Source of the DNA: Muribaculaceae bacterium
GTDB lineage: Bacteria > Bacteroidota > Bacteroidia > Bacteroidales > Muribaculaceae
Length of the DNA: 64,000 nt
Direction: 5' to 3'
Assembly (NCBI GenBank): GCA_017618355.1
Contig: JAFZUL010000062.1
Coordinates: forward strand, 1 to 64,000
Part shown: one piece after another, positions 27,042 through 36,459 of the stretch
Layout of the letters: each line of letters starts with the position of its first letter
Position numbering within the stretch: the stretch's first letter is position 1
Program-made: the position numbers and the translations under genes
The notes under the pieces: generated by a model
The model's database searches: none
What the model was told of the DNA's origin: nothing
What the model saw: only the letters and a program-made list of their open reading frames with translations

Positions 27042-28481
27042 ATGTCGTTTAATTCTATTGAATTCATTATTTTCTTGCCAATAGTATTCTTGCTCTACTG
27101 GTTTGTGTTCAAGAAAACCAATAAGCAGAATCTTCTCATAGTAACGGCAAGTTATGTGTTCTATGGATGGTGGGACTGGAGGTTCTTAATCTTAATCGCC
27201 ATAACATCGCTATGCAGTTACGCAAGCGGTTTACTGATTGAGCGATGGGAAGGCAAGCGTCAATGGCAGAAGGCCACAAGCGCCGCCAACATTGTTCTTA
27301 ACATCTCAATACTGGCGGTTTTCAAGTATTATAACTTTTTCATCAACAACCTTAATGATGTGTTTGCCACATTAGGCATGACACTTGACTGGCCTACCGC
27401 AAATATAATCCTTCCTGTTGGAATTAGTTTCTACACTTTCCAGGCATTGAGCTACTCAATAGATGTTTACCGAAAAAAGATTGCACCAGAGCGCGAAATT
27501 GTTGCCTTTTTTGCGTTCATCAGTTTCTTTCCGCAGCTTGTGGCGGGGCCCATTGAGCGAGCCACACACTTGCTGCCGCAGTTTGTCAAGTCGCGCAAAT
27601 TCGACTACGGCAAGGCGGTGGACGGCTGCCGTCAAATGCTGTGGGGTTTCTTCAAAAAACTTATCATAGCCGACTCTTGTGCCGAAATTGTAAATGGCGT
27701 ATGGAGCAACTACGCCCATTACCCCTCCATTAACTTGCTGATTTGCAGTATATTATTCTCATTCCAAATTTATTGTGACTTTTCGGGTTATAGCGACATC
27801 GCAATAGGGTGCGCCCGCTTGTTTGGAATCAATTTGTCGAGAAACTTCAACATCCCATATCTCTCTCGCAGCCTGCCAGAGTTCTGGCGTCGGTGGCACA
27901 TCACATTGATGTCGTGGTTCAGAGACTACGTTTATTTCCCCATGGGTGGCAGTAGGAATGGCTTGTTAAGAACCGTATTCAACACCTTTGTTGTGTTCTT
28001 CATCAGCGGACTGTGGCACGGAGCAGACTGGTCGTTTGTACTTTGGGGACTCTTTCATGGCACATTTATCTCGCTCTATCGTTTTTTGCCATCAAGAGGC
28101 AAGTTTGAACTCAACGTGGGCCACAAGCGACAACTCCCCTCAGCTAAGGAGCTTGCAATGATAGTGTTCACATTCTTCCTCGTTACGGTGGGGTGGATAT
28201 TGTTCCGCGCACCAAACATCACCATGGCCATTGACTTTATGAGGCACATGTGTGACAGGTCATTATTGTGCTTTGACAACCTTATTGACACATGGCCACT
28301 ATTATTGTGCTTGGGACTCATGATTGTGGAGTGGATACAGCGCTACAAGCAGCATGCGCTGCAACTCTCAGGAAAGATTTTTGCCAAACGATGGGTTAGA
28401 TGGGCGCTTTATGTATTAATTGCCATGTACACACTACTGTGGCATGAATCAGGTCAAATCTTTATTTATTTCCAATTCTGA
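27042..28481 (+). CDS. MBOAT-family O-acyltransferase (AlgI/DltB/PatA-like)
   Basis: A 479-residue polytopic membrane protein that moves acyl groups, usually acetate, across the membrane for transfer to a surface polymer. It begins MSFNSIEFIIFLPIVFLLYW, has the family phrases FYGWWDWRFL, PVGISFYTFQ, GPIERA and SYSDIAIG, and the catalytic histidine in FISGLWHGADW (His326). Next to it is a membrane-anchored SGNH-like protein, the usual partner in the AlgI-AlgJ/DltB-DltD/PatA-PatB systems. The acceptor, for example capsule, exopolysaccharide or peptidoglycan, is not shown by the sequence. The start follows the -7 promoter element. Confidence 0.9.
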   Translation: MSFNSIEFIIFLPIVFLLYWFVFKKTNKQNLLIVTASYVFYGWWDWRFLILIAITSLCSYASGLLIERWEGKRQWQKATSAANIVLNISILAVFKYYNFFINNLNDVFATLGMTLDWPTANIILPVGISFYTFQALSYSIDVYRKKIAPEREIVAFFAFISFFPQLVAGPIERATHLLPQFVKSRKFDYGKAVDGCRQMLWGFFKKLIIADSCAEIVNGVWSNYAHYPSINLLICSILFSFQIYCDFSGYSDIAIGCARLFGINLSRNFNIPYLSRSLPEFWRRWHITLMSWFRDYVYFPMGGSRNGLLRTVFNTFVVFFISGLWHGADWSFVLWGLFHGTFISLYRFLPSRGKFELNVGHKRQLPSAKELAMIVFTFFLVTVGWILFRAPNITMAIDFMRHMCDRSLLCFDNLIDTWPLLLCLGLMIVEWIQRYKQHALQLSGKIFAKRWVRWALYVLIAMYTLLWHESGQIFIYFQF

Positions 28482-28489
28482 ATCACGCA

Positions 28490-29416
28490 ATGAAACGTTT
28501 TTTAAAATACTCAGCAATATTTATCGCAATCATTGTTATATTGCTTGGATGCTGTGAAATCATAGTGCGTCACATTCCAAACTCATACACAATGAAAAAC
28601 GACTGGATGACGAGAAACGGCAACAGTGTCAGAACGCTCGTTATCGGTAACTCACATACTTATTATGCTATAAAACCTGATGCTATCGGTGATAGTGTTT
28701 TCAACATTGCTAATGTTTCGCAAAATCCTGAGTACGATTACTTTTTGCTAACCAAATTTGAGACGAGGCTCACTAATCTCAATAACCTGATTGTCATTGT
28801 TGATGAGGACAATATTTTTGAGCCTCCTATTGAGGAGAACAAGGAGTGGTTCAGAGCCATATACTACAAGATTTATTACGGCTGCGACAAACATGGCAAT
28901 TTCTCAAAATACAATTTTGAGATTTCAAACTTCCCCAGATTCACTCTAAAGATTCAAAAACTTTTTAATAGCTTTTTCACTAACAGCAGTTCTCACGATT
29001 GCGACAGCCTAGGCTGGGGATGCATATTTACCGCACCAGAACGCTTTGACTTCACCGAGATGCATAATAAAGCAATCTCCACCGAGAAGTCTCACCGCTG
29101 CAAAAACTGGGCGAACGTGGACTACAACATGCAGTATCTAAACAAAATAGGTGACTGGTGCAAGAGTCACAATGTCAACATTATTGTCATCACCACTCCC
29201 ATGTGGAGTGATTATGTTGAAATGATTAGCTCAAAACAACTCACAGTCATGTATGATGTTATAAATCAATTCACACGCAAATATAATGCGATCTACAAAG
29301 ATTACTTATGTGACCCACGTTTCACTGGCCGTGATTTTCGTGACCCCGATCATCTCTCCGACTTAGGTGCCGAGAAATTCTCACTTATTATCAAGCAAGA
29401 TTTCCCCAAGTTATAA
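28490..29416 (+). CDS. Membrane-anchored SGNH-like acyltransferase partner
   Basis: A 308-residue protein with one N-terminal membrane anchor (about 7-26) and a large extracytoplasmic domain. VIGNSHTYYA (Ser55 as nucleophile) is the GDSx block, and RDPDHLSDLGAEKF near the end carries the Asp285-x-x-His288 pair, so the catalytic triad of SGNH hydrolases or transferases is complete. It starts 8 bp after the MBOAT gene, showing an operon. By analogy it finishes transfer of the acyl group onto the polymer outside the membrane. A hairpin follows the stop codon. Confidence 0.82.
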   Translation: MKRFLKYSAIFIAIIVILLGCCEIIVRHIPNSYTMKNDWMTRNGNSVRTLVIGNSHTYYAIKPDAIGDSVFNIANVSQNPEYDYFLLTKFETRLTNLNNLIVIVDEDNIFEPPIEENKEWFRAIYYKIYYGCDKHGNFSKYNFEISNFPRFTLKIQKLFNSFFTNSSSHDCDSLGWGCIFTAPERFDFTEMHNKAISTEKSHRCKNWANVDYNMQYLNKIGDWCKSHNVNIIVITTPMWSDYVEMISSKQLTVMYDVINQFTRKYNAIYKDYLCDPRFTGRDFRDPDHLSDLGAEKFSLIIKQDFPKL

Positions 29417-29448
29417 CGATTGAAGTTATTCATACTTAGAGACTAGAG

Positions 29449-29484
29449 TGAAACATCGGAGCTGCAGCTATTGTTTCATTTATT
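29449..29484. terminator. Hairpin after the acylation operon
   Basis: TGAAACA 29449-29455 pairs with TGTTTCA 29472-29478 around the palindrome AGCTGCAGCT, followed by a weakly T-rich stretch. It sits between the operon's end and the convergent micropeptide copy B. Confidence 0.5.
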
Positions 29485-29493
29485 ATTGTGTGC

Positions 29494-29637
29494 TCAAATG
29501 TTGAGATAGTCGAAGAAGAACCATTCCAGCAGCTTCAACAAGAGCCAGCCGATACCAGCTATCAAAAGCACTACCACTCCTCCCACTATAAAGGTAAGCA
29601 CAAAGCCCAATATAAACCAAAACAATATCGAGAACAT
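29494..29637 (-). CDS. 47-residue membrane micropeptide, copy B
   Basis: Second copy of the short hydrophobic protein seen at 26610-26753: 47 residues, same first 13 residues (MFSILFWFILGFV), identical last 22 (IAGIGWLLLKLLEWFF then FDYLNI), differing only in a few Val/Leu/Ile/Ala positions of the central membrane segment. It points toward the acylation operon, ending 77 bp after the SGNH-like gene's stop codon. The two copies thus flank the operon on both sides, both on the minus strand. Function unknown; possible roles are a small regulator of the membrane acyltransferase or a membrane-stress peptide. Confidence 0.75.
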   Translation of the reverse strand: MFSILFWFILGFVLTFIVGGVVVLLIAGIGWLLLKLLEWFFFDYLNI

Positions 29638-29870
29638 AGCTTCATCTAGTTATATTTCCTACTTTCATTATTGTTCAAAAACTGTGCCAAAAAAGCAAAA
29701 TGTCATTTAATTTCTCAATAACAATCAAAATAAGCAAAGCATCAAAATTATGAACTACTAACTATGAACTGAAAAAATATACCTTAAATATAATAAACCG
29801 CCTATGCGATACGTTTAGTTTTATAAGGCAAACTATGCCCTGATGTGAACAAAGAAAAAACACAAATCAT

Positions 29871-31877
29871 ATGAAGAAAATATTGCTCTCATTAGCATTA
29901 ATAATCAGTGCCACAGCAAGTTGGGCACTTGAAGTGGAATGCACTCCAGGTAACCTCGCTAACCTGATCGACGATACCAACATCACCTCACTCACGGTGA
30001 CGGGACAGATGGACGCACGCGACTTCAGGTTCATCTATACCGATCTCGACGCACTAACCGCTATAGACCTGTCGGGGGCCTCCATCGTGAGTTACAGCAA
30101 CCACACCAAACCGCTGTTTAACAACGAGGTGGATTACCCAGAGAACTGCATCCCCGCTATGGCATTTTTTGGCAAGAAAATTACAGAGGTCACACTTCCT
30201 GTTGGAATCCGAGCCATCGGTATGGCTGCTTTCGCCGGCTGCGACCAGTTGGTAAACTTCACTTTCCCCGAAGGGTTGGACTCTATAGCCGCCTATGCTT
30301 TCTCGGGCTCTAAGCTCAATAAAATTAATCTTCCTGCAAGCATTAAAGTGCTAGGTAAAGGCGTGTTTTCAAACTTGACTAATCTTACTCGCGTCACTAT
30401 CAATCCATCTGCCGAGTTAGCAATTCCAGAGAGCGCTTTCGAATTTGACAAGACAGTAAATTATGTCACTCTTGGCCCTAATGTCATTTCTGTTGGTGAC
30501 CGTGCCTTTAAGGGTACTACTCGTCTGTTTCACTTTAACTTCTCAGGCGAGAATAACATCAGACACATAGGCAAAGAAGCTTTTCTGGCTTCGGGACTGA
30601 CAGACTTCAACTTTGAGCAAGCCAACACCCTCACTAATCTCGATGAATGGGCTTTCGCACAGTCAAAGCAGGTGAGCGCCACAATGCCCGCAAGCACAGC
30701 AAGTGTTGGTAAGGGAGCATTCTATTATGCCACCGACCTCACATCCTATGTTCCCAAAGCAACAAACGACTCCATCGCCGACCTTCTGCTTGCCGGCACT
30801 GCTGTGACCAATAACATCACCGACGGCACAAAAGTGACATATATCGGCAAGTATGCCTTCTATAACACCCCCATCACTGCACTCACTCTGCCAAATACCA
30901 CTTCCTACATCGGTGACCTGGCAATGGCAGGAGTGATTGACCTGCAGGAGTTCGCCAGCGATGCTGTAGATGTGCCTCAGCTCGGTGAGAATGTGTGGCT
31001 AGGCGTTAAGCAAGCTACTATTCCTCTGAAGGTGCCTCAAGACAGTTATGAGGCTTACAGCACTGCCGACCAGTGGGGCCGCTTCCTTATCTGGTCCGAC
31101 GATGAGCCTCAGGGCATATTTGGCGACGTGAACCAAGACGGATATGTCACTTCGGCCGACATCACCGCAATTTATAACATCCTACTGGGCAATTCCACTC
31201 AATATATGGAGACTGCCGACGTGAACGGAGACGGTAGCATCACCGCTTCAGACATCACCACCATATATAACATTCTGCTTGGAAACGAGAATGTGCCTGG
31301 CCGCAATAAGAAGACATTTGATAGCAACGACATGCTCATCGCCGATGGATTTGTCATTGAAGCTGGCAAGACTTACACTATGGATGTTGAACTGCGCAAC
31401 AACGCACAGTTCGCGGCTATGCAACTTGACATCACCATGCCTCAGGGATTGACTATTGACAATGTGAACTCCACAAGCCGTGCAAGCAACATGGCTATGG
31501 GATTCAATGAAATCGAGCCTGGCAAGTGGAGAATCATCTTACATAGCGCGACTACCACAAACGGCAACAAGGGAACTCTATTCAACATCACAATGAAAGC
31601 CGATGAGAACTTCACAGGCAACGAGACAATCACCATTGGCAACATCATCGCTGTAGAGCCTACCGAGCTCGTGCATGAGATTGGCGACGTTGACGTGGAG
31701 GTTGGAACCACTACGGGAGTGAAAGATATCAATATCGACAATAACGACAACGGGCCAGTTAATGTTTACAATATGAATGGCCAACTCATTCGCCAGAATG
31801 TTGAACGCAACGAAGCAACAACTGGACTCCCAAGCGGTATCTACATCGTGGGAGGCAAGAAGGTCATAGTTAAGTGA
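29871..31877 (+). CDS. BspA-type LRR protein with dockerin, cohesin-like domain and T9SS tail
   Basis: A 668-residue exported protein. Signal peptide (about 1-20), then BspA/LRR_5 repeats (about 60-400; patterns like LPVGIRAIGMAAFAGCDQL) that form a long solenoid used for surface binding. Residues 418-475 are a type I dockerin with two clean calcium loops (DVNQDGYVTSAD, DVNGDGSITASD). A cohesin-like beta sandwich spans about 490-600. The last 45 residues are a T9SS sorting domain ending KKVIVK. It is the first of three related proteins in tandem. Presence of both dockerin and cohesin-like modules in one protein is unusual (see findings). No -33/-7 promoter was clear upstream. Confidence 0.88.
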   Translation: MKKILLSLALIISATASWALEVECTPGNLANLIDDTNITSLTVTGQMDARDFRFIYTDLDALTAIDLSGASIVSYSNHTKPLFNNEVDYPENCIPAMAFFGKKITEVTLPVGIRAIGMAAFAGCDQLVNFTFPEGLDSIAAYAFSGSKLNKINLPASIKVLGKGVFSNLTNLTRVTINPSAELAIPESAFEFDKTVNYVTLGPNVISVGDRAFKGTTRLFHFNFSGENNIRHIGKEAFLASGLTDFNFEQANTLTNLDEWAFAQSKQVSATMPASTASVGKGAFYYATDLTSYVPKATNDSIADLLLAGTAVTNNITDGTKVTYIGKYAFYNTPITALTLPNTTSYIGDLAMAGVIDLQEFASDAVDVPQLGENVWLGVKQATIPLKVPQDSYEAYSTADQWGRFLIWSDDEPQGIFGDVNQDGYVTSADITAIYNILLGNSTQYMETADVNGDGSITASDITTIYNILLGNENVPGRNKKTFDSNDMLIADGFVIEAGKTYTMDVELRNNAQFAAMQLDITMPQGLTIDNVNSTSRASNMAMGFNEIEPGKWRIILHSATTTNGNKGTLFNITMKADENFTGNETITIGNIIAVEPTELVHEIGDVDVEVGTTTGVKDINIDNNDNGPVNVYNMNGQLIRQNVERNEATTGLPSGIYIVGGKKVIVK

Positions 31878-31919
31878 TAAGGGTTTAGTTACTAGATGCG
31901 TTAAGAAAGTCTTGCAAAT

Positions 31920-31946
31920 CTAGATAATCTAGAGCATCTAGAAAAA
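31920..31946. repeat. 9-bp CTAGA tandem repeat, three units
   Basis: CTAG occurs at 31920, 31929 and 31938, again at a 9-bp period (CTAGATAAT, CTAGAGCAT, CTAGAAAAA), with an outlying CTAG at 31892. The first unit is the same as in the array at 331-366. It is followed by AACCAGCGAAGCGACAAAA, a piece of the GC-rich repeat family, immediately before the next start codon. Confidence 0.75.
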
Positions 31947-31972
31947 CTAAGAACCAGCGAAGCGACAAAACT

Positions 31973-33985
31973 ATGTTCAAGAGGTTCTATCTTTTAGCAT
32001 TGCTGTTGGCAACCGTGCTGCATCTACAGGCAGCTACGGTTACCAGCACTGCTGGCAAGCTATCGACGGTGGTCACCTACCACGACACTCACTCGCTCAC
32101 GGTGAACGGCACCCTCGACGCTCGCGACTTCTTATTCATTGCCGACGAGTTGCACTACCTTAGAATTCTTGACCTCTCTAACGCCACTATTGTCGCCTAC
32201 AACAGCACTCTGAGCGACGGCCTTCTTCCAGGCGAATACCGCTATGCCGCCAACACCCTGCCTTACTGCGCCTTAGCTGGAATAGTGAGACTAGAAACCG
32301 TGATACTGCCCACCAATCTCACGGCTATCGACTATGGTGCCTTTGCTGGATGTCCTCGCCTTACCGAAATCACATTCCCCGCATCGCTAAAGACCATTGG
32401 CGACGACGCGTTCAACTCGTGCTTATCGCTGAAACAACTCACCATCGCCAACAACATCAACCACCTGGGCAGCAAAGCATTTGCACACTGCTCCAGTCTC
32501 ACCACGCTCGTCATAAATCCCAACGGCGACATAGAGATTGGCGATGAGGCATTTGCCGACTGTAGAGCACTCAACAATGTGACTATTGGAAATACCGTCA
32601 CCGCTCTAGGCAACGGCACTTTCAACAACTGCATATCGCTAAAGAAAATCAATATATTGCCAGGATCAAACCTCGAGGATATTGGCGACATGACGTTTTA
32701 CCGCTCGGGAATCGAAGAACTCGACCTGGAATACACTCCTCATCTCAAGCACCTAGGCGCTTGGGCACTGGCAAAAACAAAACTCAAGAATTTCATCCTC
32801 CCGACCTATGTAAAGAGCCTAGACGAGGGCACATTGTTCTACACCAAGACACTCACCACTCTTGAGTTGCCCAAAAACCTGAGTTACCTTCCCGACTATA
32901 TGCTTGCCGGTTGTGACCATATCAAGGGCACACCATTTATGACGCAGAACATGGGGCATATTGGCGACTTTGCCATCTTCAACCAGTCGCAACACCCTAA
33001 GATAACTGTACCACAAAGGGTTTATTACATTGGCACTCACGCCATGTCAGGAATAACAGAACTCCGGGAAATTACCAGTGAACCGCTCAAGGTGCCCGAG
33101 CTTGGCGATAATGTGTGGGCGGGCATTAACCAGAGCCAAGTGATGCTCCACGTGAAAGAGGAGAGCCTTAACGACTACCGTGCAGCATCACAGTGGCAGG
33201 ATTTCCTCGTCGATGTGGCTCAGCTACGCGGTGACGTAAACAGCGACGGCTTCGTCAATACTATCGATGCAACCTGCTTAAGGCGTTACCTCATCGAAGG
33301 CATCACCGAGGGCATCAACCTCAACCGCACAGATGTCGCAAGCAATGGTCGCACCGACATTGCCGACATAGTGGCTATCTACAACATAATCAATGGCGTG
33401 AAACCAGCTGATTATCCCAGCAACCTTTGGTTTGAGGACGATATCGAGGCACTCGGAGCCATGACAGCCACCCGCAAAGCCAATATCGAAATTTCTCTAA
33501 ACAACACCATCAACTACACCGCTTTCCAGTTCGACATTACTACTCCAAGCCACATCACCATCGAAGGGGCAACACTCTCCAGTCGGTGCCTTGGGCATGA
33601 GGTTTATGTCGGAAAAGTTGAGGATAACCTCTACCGTCTCCTGTGCTTCTCACCCGCCAGCGACGACATTGAGGGATATAACGGTCTGCTCGTGACCCTC
33701 AACGTATCCAGCACACAGAACATCAGCAATAATGAACAGATTACACTGCGACGCATCTACTTCGCCGACTACCAAGAGAATGTATATTACAACAATAACC
33801 TGGACATAAACATCATAGGCAATTCGGCTATTGAGAACATCACCGCCGACGACAACGATATCCCAGTCAACGTCTATAACACGCAAGGACAACTCCTGCG
33901 TCAAAACGTCCTGCCCTCACAAGCCACAAACGGCCTCCCAGCAGGCATCTACCTAGTGGGCGGGAAGAAGGTGATTGTAAAATAG
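31973..33985 (+). CDS. BspA-type LRR protein with partly degenerate dockerin and T9SS tail
   Basis: A 670-residue paralogue of the preceding gene: signal peptide (about 1-20), LRR_5 solenoid (about 60-405), dockerin at about 420-478, cohesin-like domain (about 490-610) and a C-terminal sorting domain ending GGKKVIVK. The first dockerin calcium loop is intact (DVNSDGFVNTID), but the second has Ala and Asn at ligand positions (DVASNGRTDIAD), so calcium binding there may be lost. It is probably surface-displayed through T9SS. The gap of 95 bp from the previous gene contains a CTAGA array, so it may be co-transcribed. Confidence 0.86.
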   Translation: MFKRFYLLALLLATVLHLQAATVTSTAGKLSTVVTYHDTHSLTVNGTLDARDFLFIADELHYLRILDLSNATIVAYNSTLSDGLLPGEYRYAANTLPYCALAGIVRLETVILPTNLTAIDYGAFAGCPRLTEITFPASLKTIGDDAFNSCLSLKQLTIANNINHLGSKAFAHCSSLTTLVINPNGDIEIGDEAFADCRALNNVTIGNTVTALGNGTFNNCISLKKINILPGSNLEDIGDMTFYRSGIEELDLEYTPHLKHLGAWALAKTKLKNFILPTYVKSLDEGTLFYTKTLTTLELPKNLSYLPDYMLAGCDHIKGTPFMTQNMGHIGDFAIFNQSQHPKITVPQRVYYIGTHAMSGITELREITSEPLKVPELGDNVWAGINQSQVMLHVKEESLNDYRAASQWQDFLVDVAQLRGDVNSDGFVNTIDATCLRRYLIEGITEGINLNRTDVASNGRTDIADIVAIYNIINGVKPADYPSNLWFEDDIEALGAMTATRKANIEISLNNTINYTAFQFDITTPSHITIEGATLSSRCLGHEVYVGKVEDNLYRLLCFSPASDDIEGYNGLLVTLNVSSTQNISNNEQITLRRIYFADYQENVYYNNNLDINIIGNSAIENITADDNDIPVNVYNTQGQLLRQNVLPSQATNGLPAGIYLVGGKKVIVK

Positions 33986-34037
33986 GTGCTAAGTATTAAC
34001 CTAAACTTTTACCCCTATCCCCTAAACTCCAAACAAA

Positions 34038-34069
34038 TTTGTTTTTCTGAAGTTTTATTATTACTTTTG
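34038..34069 (+). promoter_or_regulatory. Promoter for the third BspA gene
   Basis: TTTG (34038-34041), 20 bp, TACTTTTG (34062-34069), both elements matching the Bacteroidota consensus. Predicted leader about 30 nt. Confidence 0.8.
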
Positions 34070-34106
34070 CAAGTTGAAACCAAAAGTAAAAACTAAAACT
34101 ACGATA

Positions 34107-35612
34107 ATGAAACGCATTCTCACATTATTAATCGCTTGCGTCGCTTACATATCGATGTGGGCGGTGCAGGTCAATTGCACAGCAGGCAGTTTGTCAACCC
34201 TAGTTGACGACACGTCTATCACTTCACTAACCATTACCGGCACTATAGATGCGCGCGATTTCAAGTTCATCGCCGACAAACTAAAAAACTTGTCGATGCT
34301 TAATCTCAGCAACGCCGAAGTGGTTGCATACAACGACGCTAAGTCACCAGTATTCATGTCAATAACCAACTACGATAGTAATGCGATACCCCCAACATCA
34401 CTAATGGGCAATAAACTGCGTAGTGTCACATTGCCCGAGGGACTCACTAAGATTGACAAGGCGGCTTTTGCTGGTTGCGAACAACTCGAATATCTGACAT
34501 TGCCAAGCACACTTGAGGTAATAGAGCCCTACGCTTTCTCGTCGTGCAATAAGCTGAAATCGGTAACTCTACCAGCAGGATTGCAAGAACTGGGCGAAGG
34601 TGCCTTTTCACGTTGCAACGAGCTTAAAGTTGTGACTATCAACCCCACAAACTCGTTCACCGTAGGCAAGGACGCTTTCCAAGACTGCAAGAAACTCGCG
34701 AGTGTGACATTAGGCGACAACGTCACAGCCATAGGACCTGGCGCTTTCAGCGGATGCACAGCATTAAGATCGCCAAAACTCAACGAAAGCACAAATCTTG
34801 CCACAATATCTGAGGCAGCGTTTGCCGCTTCGGGAGTGGACAATATTGCTCTCGACAAGTGCAATAACCTCACCACCATTGGCATGTGGGCGTTTGCCAA
34901 TACCCCACTTCAAAACGTCACTCTTCCCCAGTCATTAGAGTCACTTGGCGATGGCGCATTCTACTACAACCTCGACATGGAGCAGATTGAACTTCCCGCA
35001 GGAATCACAAGCATCAGCAACTATTTGCTCGCAGGCAACAATGCCATCGATATGGAGCAACCTGTTAAAGACGGCGTCACCAGCATTGGCGACTATGCCT
35101 TCTATAACTGGGACCAGATTAGGGAGTTCACCTTCCCAGAGAGTGTGGAATATGTGGGCACGATGGCCATGGCAGGACAGAAAAGCCTCCAACAGGTTAC
35201 CGCACACCCACTCTCTGTTCCAGCTCTTGGCGACAGCGTGTGGGCAGGAGTTGACCAGCCATCAATTCCTCTGATTACCGACACCTCAGTTACCGAGGAC
35301 TACGAGGCCGCCGAGCAGTGGAAGGAGTTTTTAATCCAGCACGACTCTCCACCCACCAGCATCGATGAGAAGTTTGCCAACAGCGACCTTCAAGTTAAGG
35401 CACATTTCGAAGGAACTATGCTTATAGTGAACGCCAACGCTGTAATCGCCAAAGTTTCGATATTCGACATTAACGGCGTACTGCTAGGCGCAGCAACACC
35501 AGCCAGCGAACGTGCACAGCTCAATACCGCCAATTTCAACGGAAAGTTCTACATCGTGAACGTGATACTTGAAGGCGGTACCCAACGCTCGTTCAAACTC
35601 CTTCGAAAGTAA
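34107..35612 (+). CDS. BspA-type LRR protein without dockerin, with T9SS tail
   Basis: A 501-residue third paralogue: signal peptide (about 1-20), LRR_5 repeats (about 60-400, e.g. [22 protein letters not shown]) and a T9SS sorting domain (about 425-501, with [10 protein letters not shown] and the end FKLLRK). The stretch between solenoid and tail where its sisters carry dockerin and cohesin-like domains is missing and replaced by a short linker ([13 protein letters not shown]). The start at 34107 (second Met) follows the promoter directly. It has its own promoter and a strong terminator, so it is monocistronic. Confidence 0.86.
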   Translation: MKRILTLLIACVAYISMWAVQVNCTAGSLSTLVDDTSITSLTITGTIDARDFKFIADKLKNLSMLNLSNAEVVAYNDAKSPVFMSITNYDSNAIPPTSLMGNKLRSVTLPEGLTKIDKAAFAGCEQLEYLTLPSTLEVIEPYAFSSCNKLKSVTLPAGLQELGEGAFSRCNELKVVTINPTNSFTVGKDAFQDCKKLASVTLGDNVTAIGPGAFSGCTALRSPKLNESTNLATISEAAFAASGVDNIALDKCNNLTTIGMWAFANTPLQNVTLPQSLESLGDGAFYYNLDMEQIELPAGITSISNYLLAGNNAIDMEQPVKDGVTSIGDYAFYNWDQIREFTFPESVEYVGTMAMAGQKSLQQVTAHPLSVPALGDSVWAGVDQPSIPLITDTSVTEDYEAAEQWKEFLIQHDSPPTSIDEKFANSDLQVKAHFEGTMLIVNANAVIAKVSIFDINGVLLGAATPASERAQLNTANFNGKFYIVNVILEGGTQRSFKLLRK

Positions 35613-35624
35613 TAGCATAAAGCT

Positions 35625-35653
35625 AAGTACAAAGTCGTCACTTTGTACTTTTT
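35625..35653 (+). terminator. Terminator after the third BspA gene
   Basis: Perfect 11-bp stem (AAGTACAAAGT 35625-35635 with ACTTTGTACTT 35640-35650) with a CGTC loop and a T run. Confidence 0.85.
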
Positions 35654-35676
35654 ACCCGTCCTTAGTACTTTTATTT

Positions 35677-36450
35677 ATGGGAAAGAACAAACTCAAGAAA
35701 TTTGCCGATATGGAGACGTTTTCATGCGTCTTCCAATATCCCTTTGCCAAACTTCAAGAGGCACCTTTCCCCATGCGAGGCAAGTGGAACGAGCAGTATT
35801 TCCACAACACCAATCCCATCGTTCTCGAACTAGGATGCGGCAAGGGCGAATATGCCGTGGGGCTTGGAAAGAAGTTCCCCGACAAGAACTACATTGGCGT
35901 TGACATCAAGGGGGCACGGATGTGGACCGGCGCAAAAATGGTGGAAAATGAAGGCATCAAGAATGTGGCGTTCCTGCGCACTAGCATTGAATTCATTGAC
36001 CACTTTTTCGAGCCTGGCGAGGTTTCTGAGATTTGGATAACCTTCCCCGACCCACAGATGAAGAACGCCAACAAACGCCTCACCGGCACAAGGTTTCTGA
36101 ACAACTACCGCAAGATTTTGGTGCCCGATGGGCTTGTCCACTTAAAGACCGACAGTCCGTTCCTCTACACCTACACTCACGAGCTTACCTCTCTCAACAA
36201 CCTCGCCACCGAAGTTGACACCGCCAACCTCTATGCCAGCGGTCTTGCAGATGAAATTCTCGAAATTAAGACCCACTACGAGCAGCAATGGCTCCAGCGC
36301 GGTCTTACCATCAAGTACATCTGTTTCCACTTGCCGCAAGATGGTGATCTGCAAGAACCCGACATCGACATCGAGCACGACACCTACCGCAGCTATGGAC
36401 GCGGTGAAATCCAAATGCCACAGATATTTGACAACAAACAAGAACAATAA
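35677..36450 (+). CDS. trmB: tRNA (guanine-N7-)-methyltransferase
   Basis: A 257-residue Rossmann-fold methyltransferase that makes m7G46 in tRNA using S-adenosylmethionine. Diagnostic parts: [12 protein letters not shown] (about 47-58), the [10 protein letters not shown] block and [13 protein letters not shown] (about 124-136), the last being the TrmB signature. The start at 35677 was chosen over one 108 bp upstream because the upstream part overlaps the BspA gene and the terminator. It begins the housekeeping block; mrp follows after 9 bp. Confidence 0.95.
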   Translation: MGKNKLKKFADMETFSCVFQYPFAKLQEAPFPMRGKWNEQYFHNTNPIVLELGCGKGEYAVGLGKKFPDKNYIGVDIKGARMWTGAKMVENEGIKNVAFLRTSIEFIDHFFEPGEVSEIWITFPDPQMKNANKRLTGTRFLNNYRKILVPDGLVHLKTDSPFLYTYTHELTSLNNLATEVDTANLYASGLADEILEIKTHYEQQWLQRGLTIKYICFHLPQDGDLQEPDIDIEHDTYRSYGRGEIQMPQIFDNKQEQ

Positions 36451-36459
36451 ACATAATAC

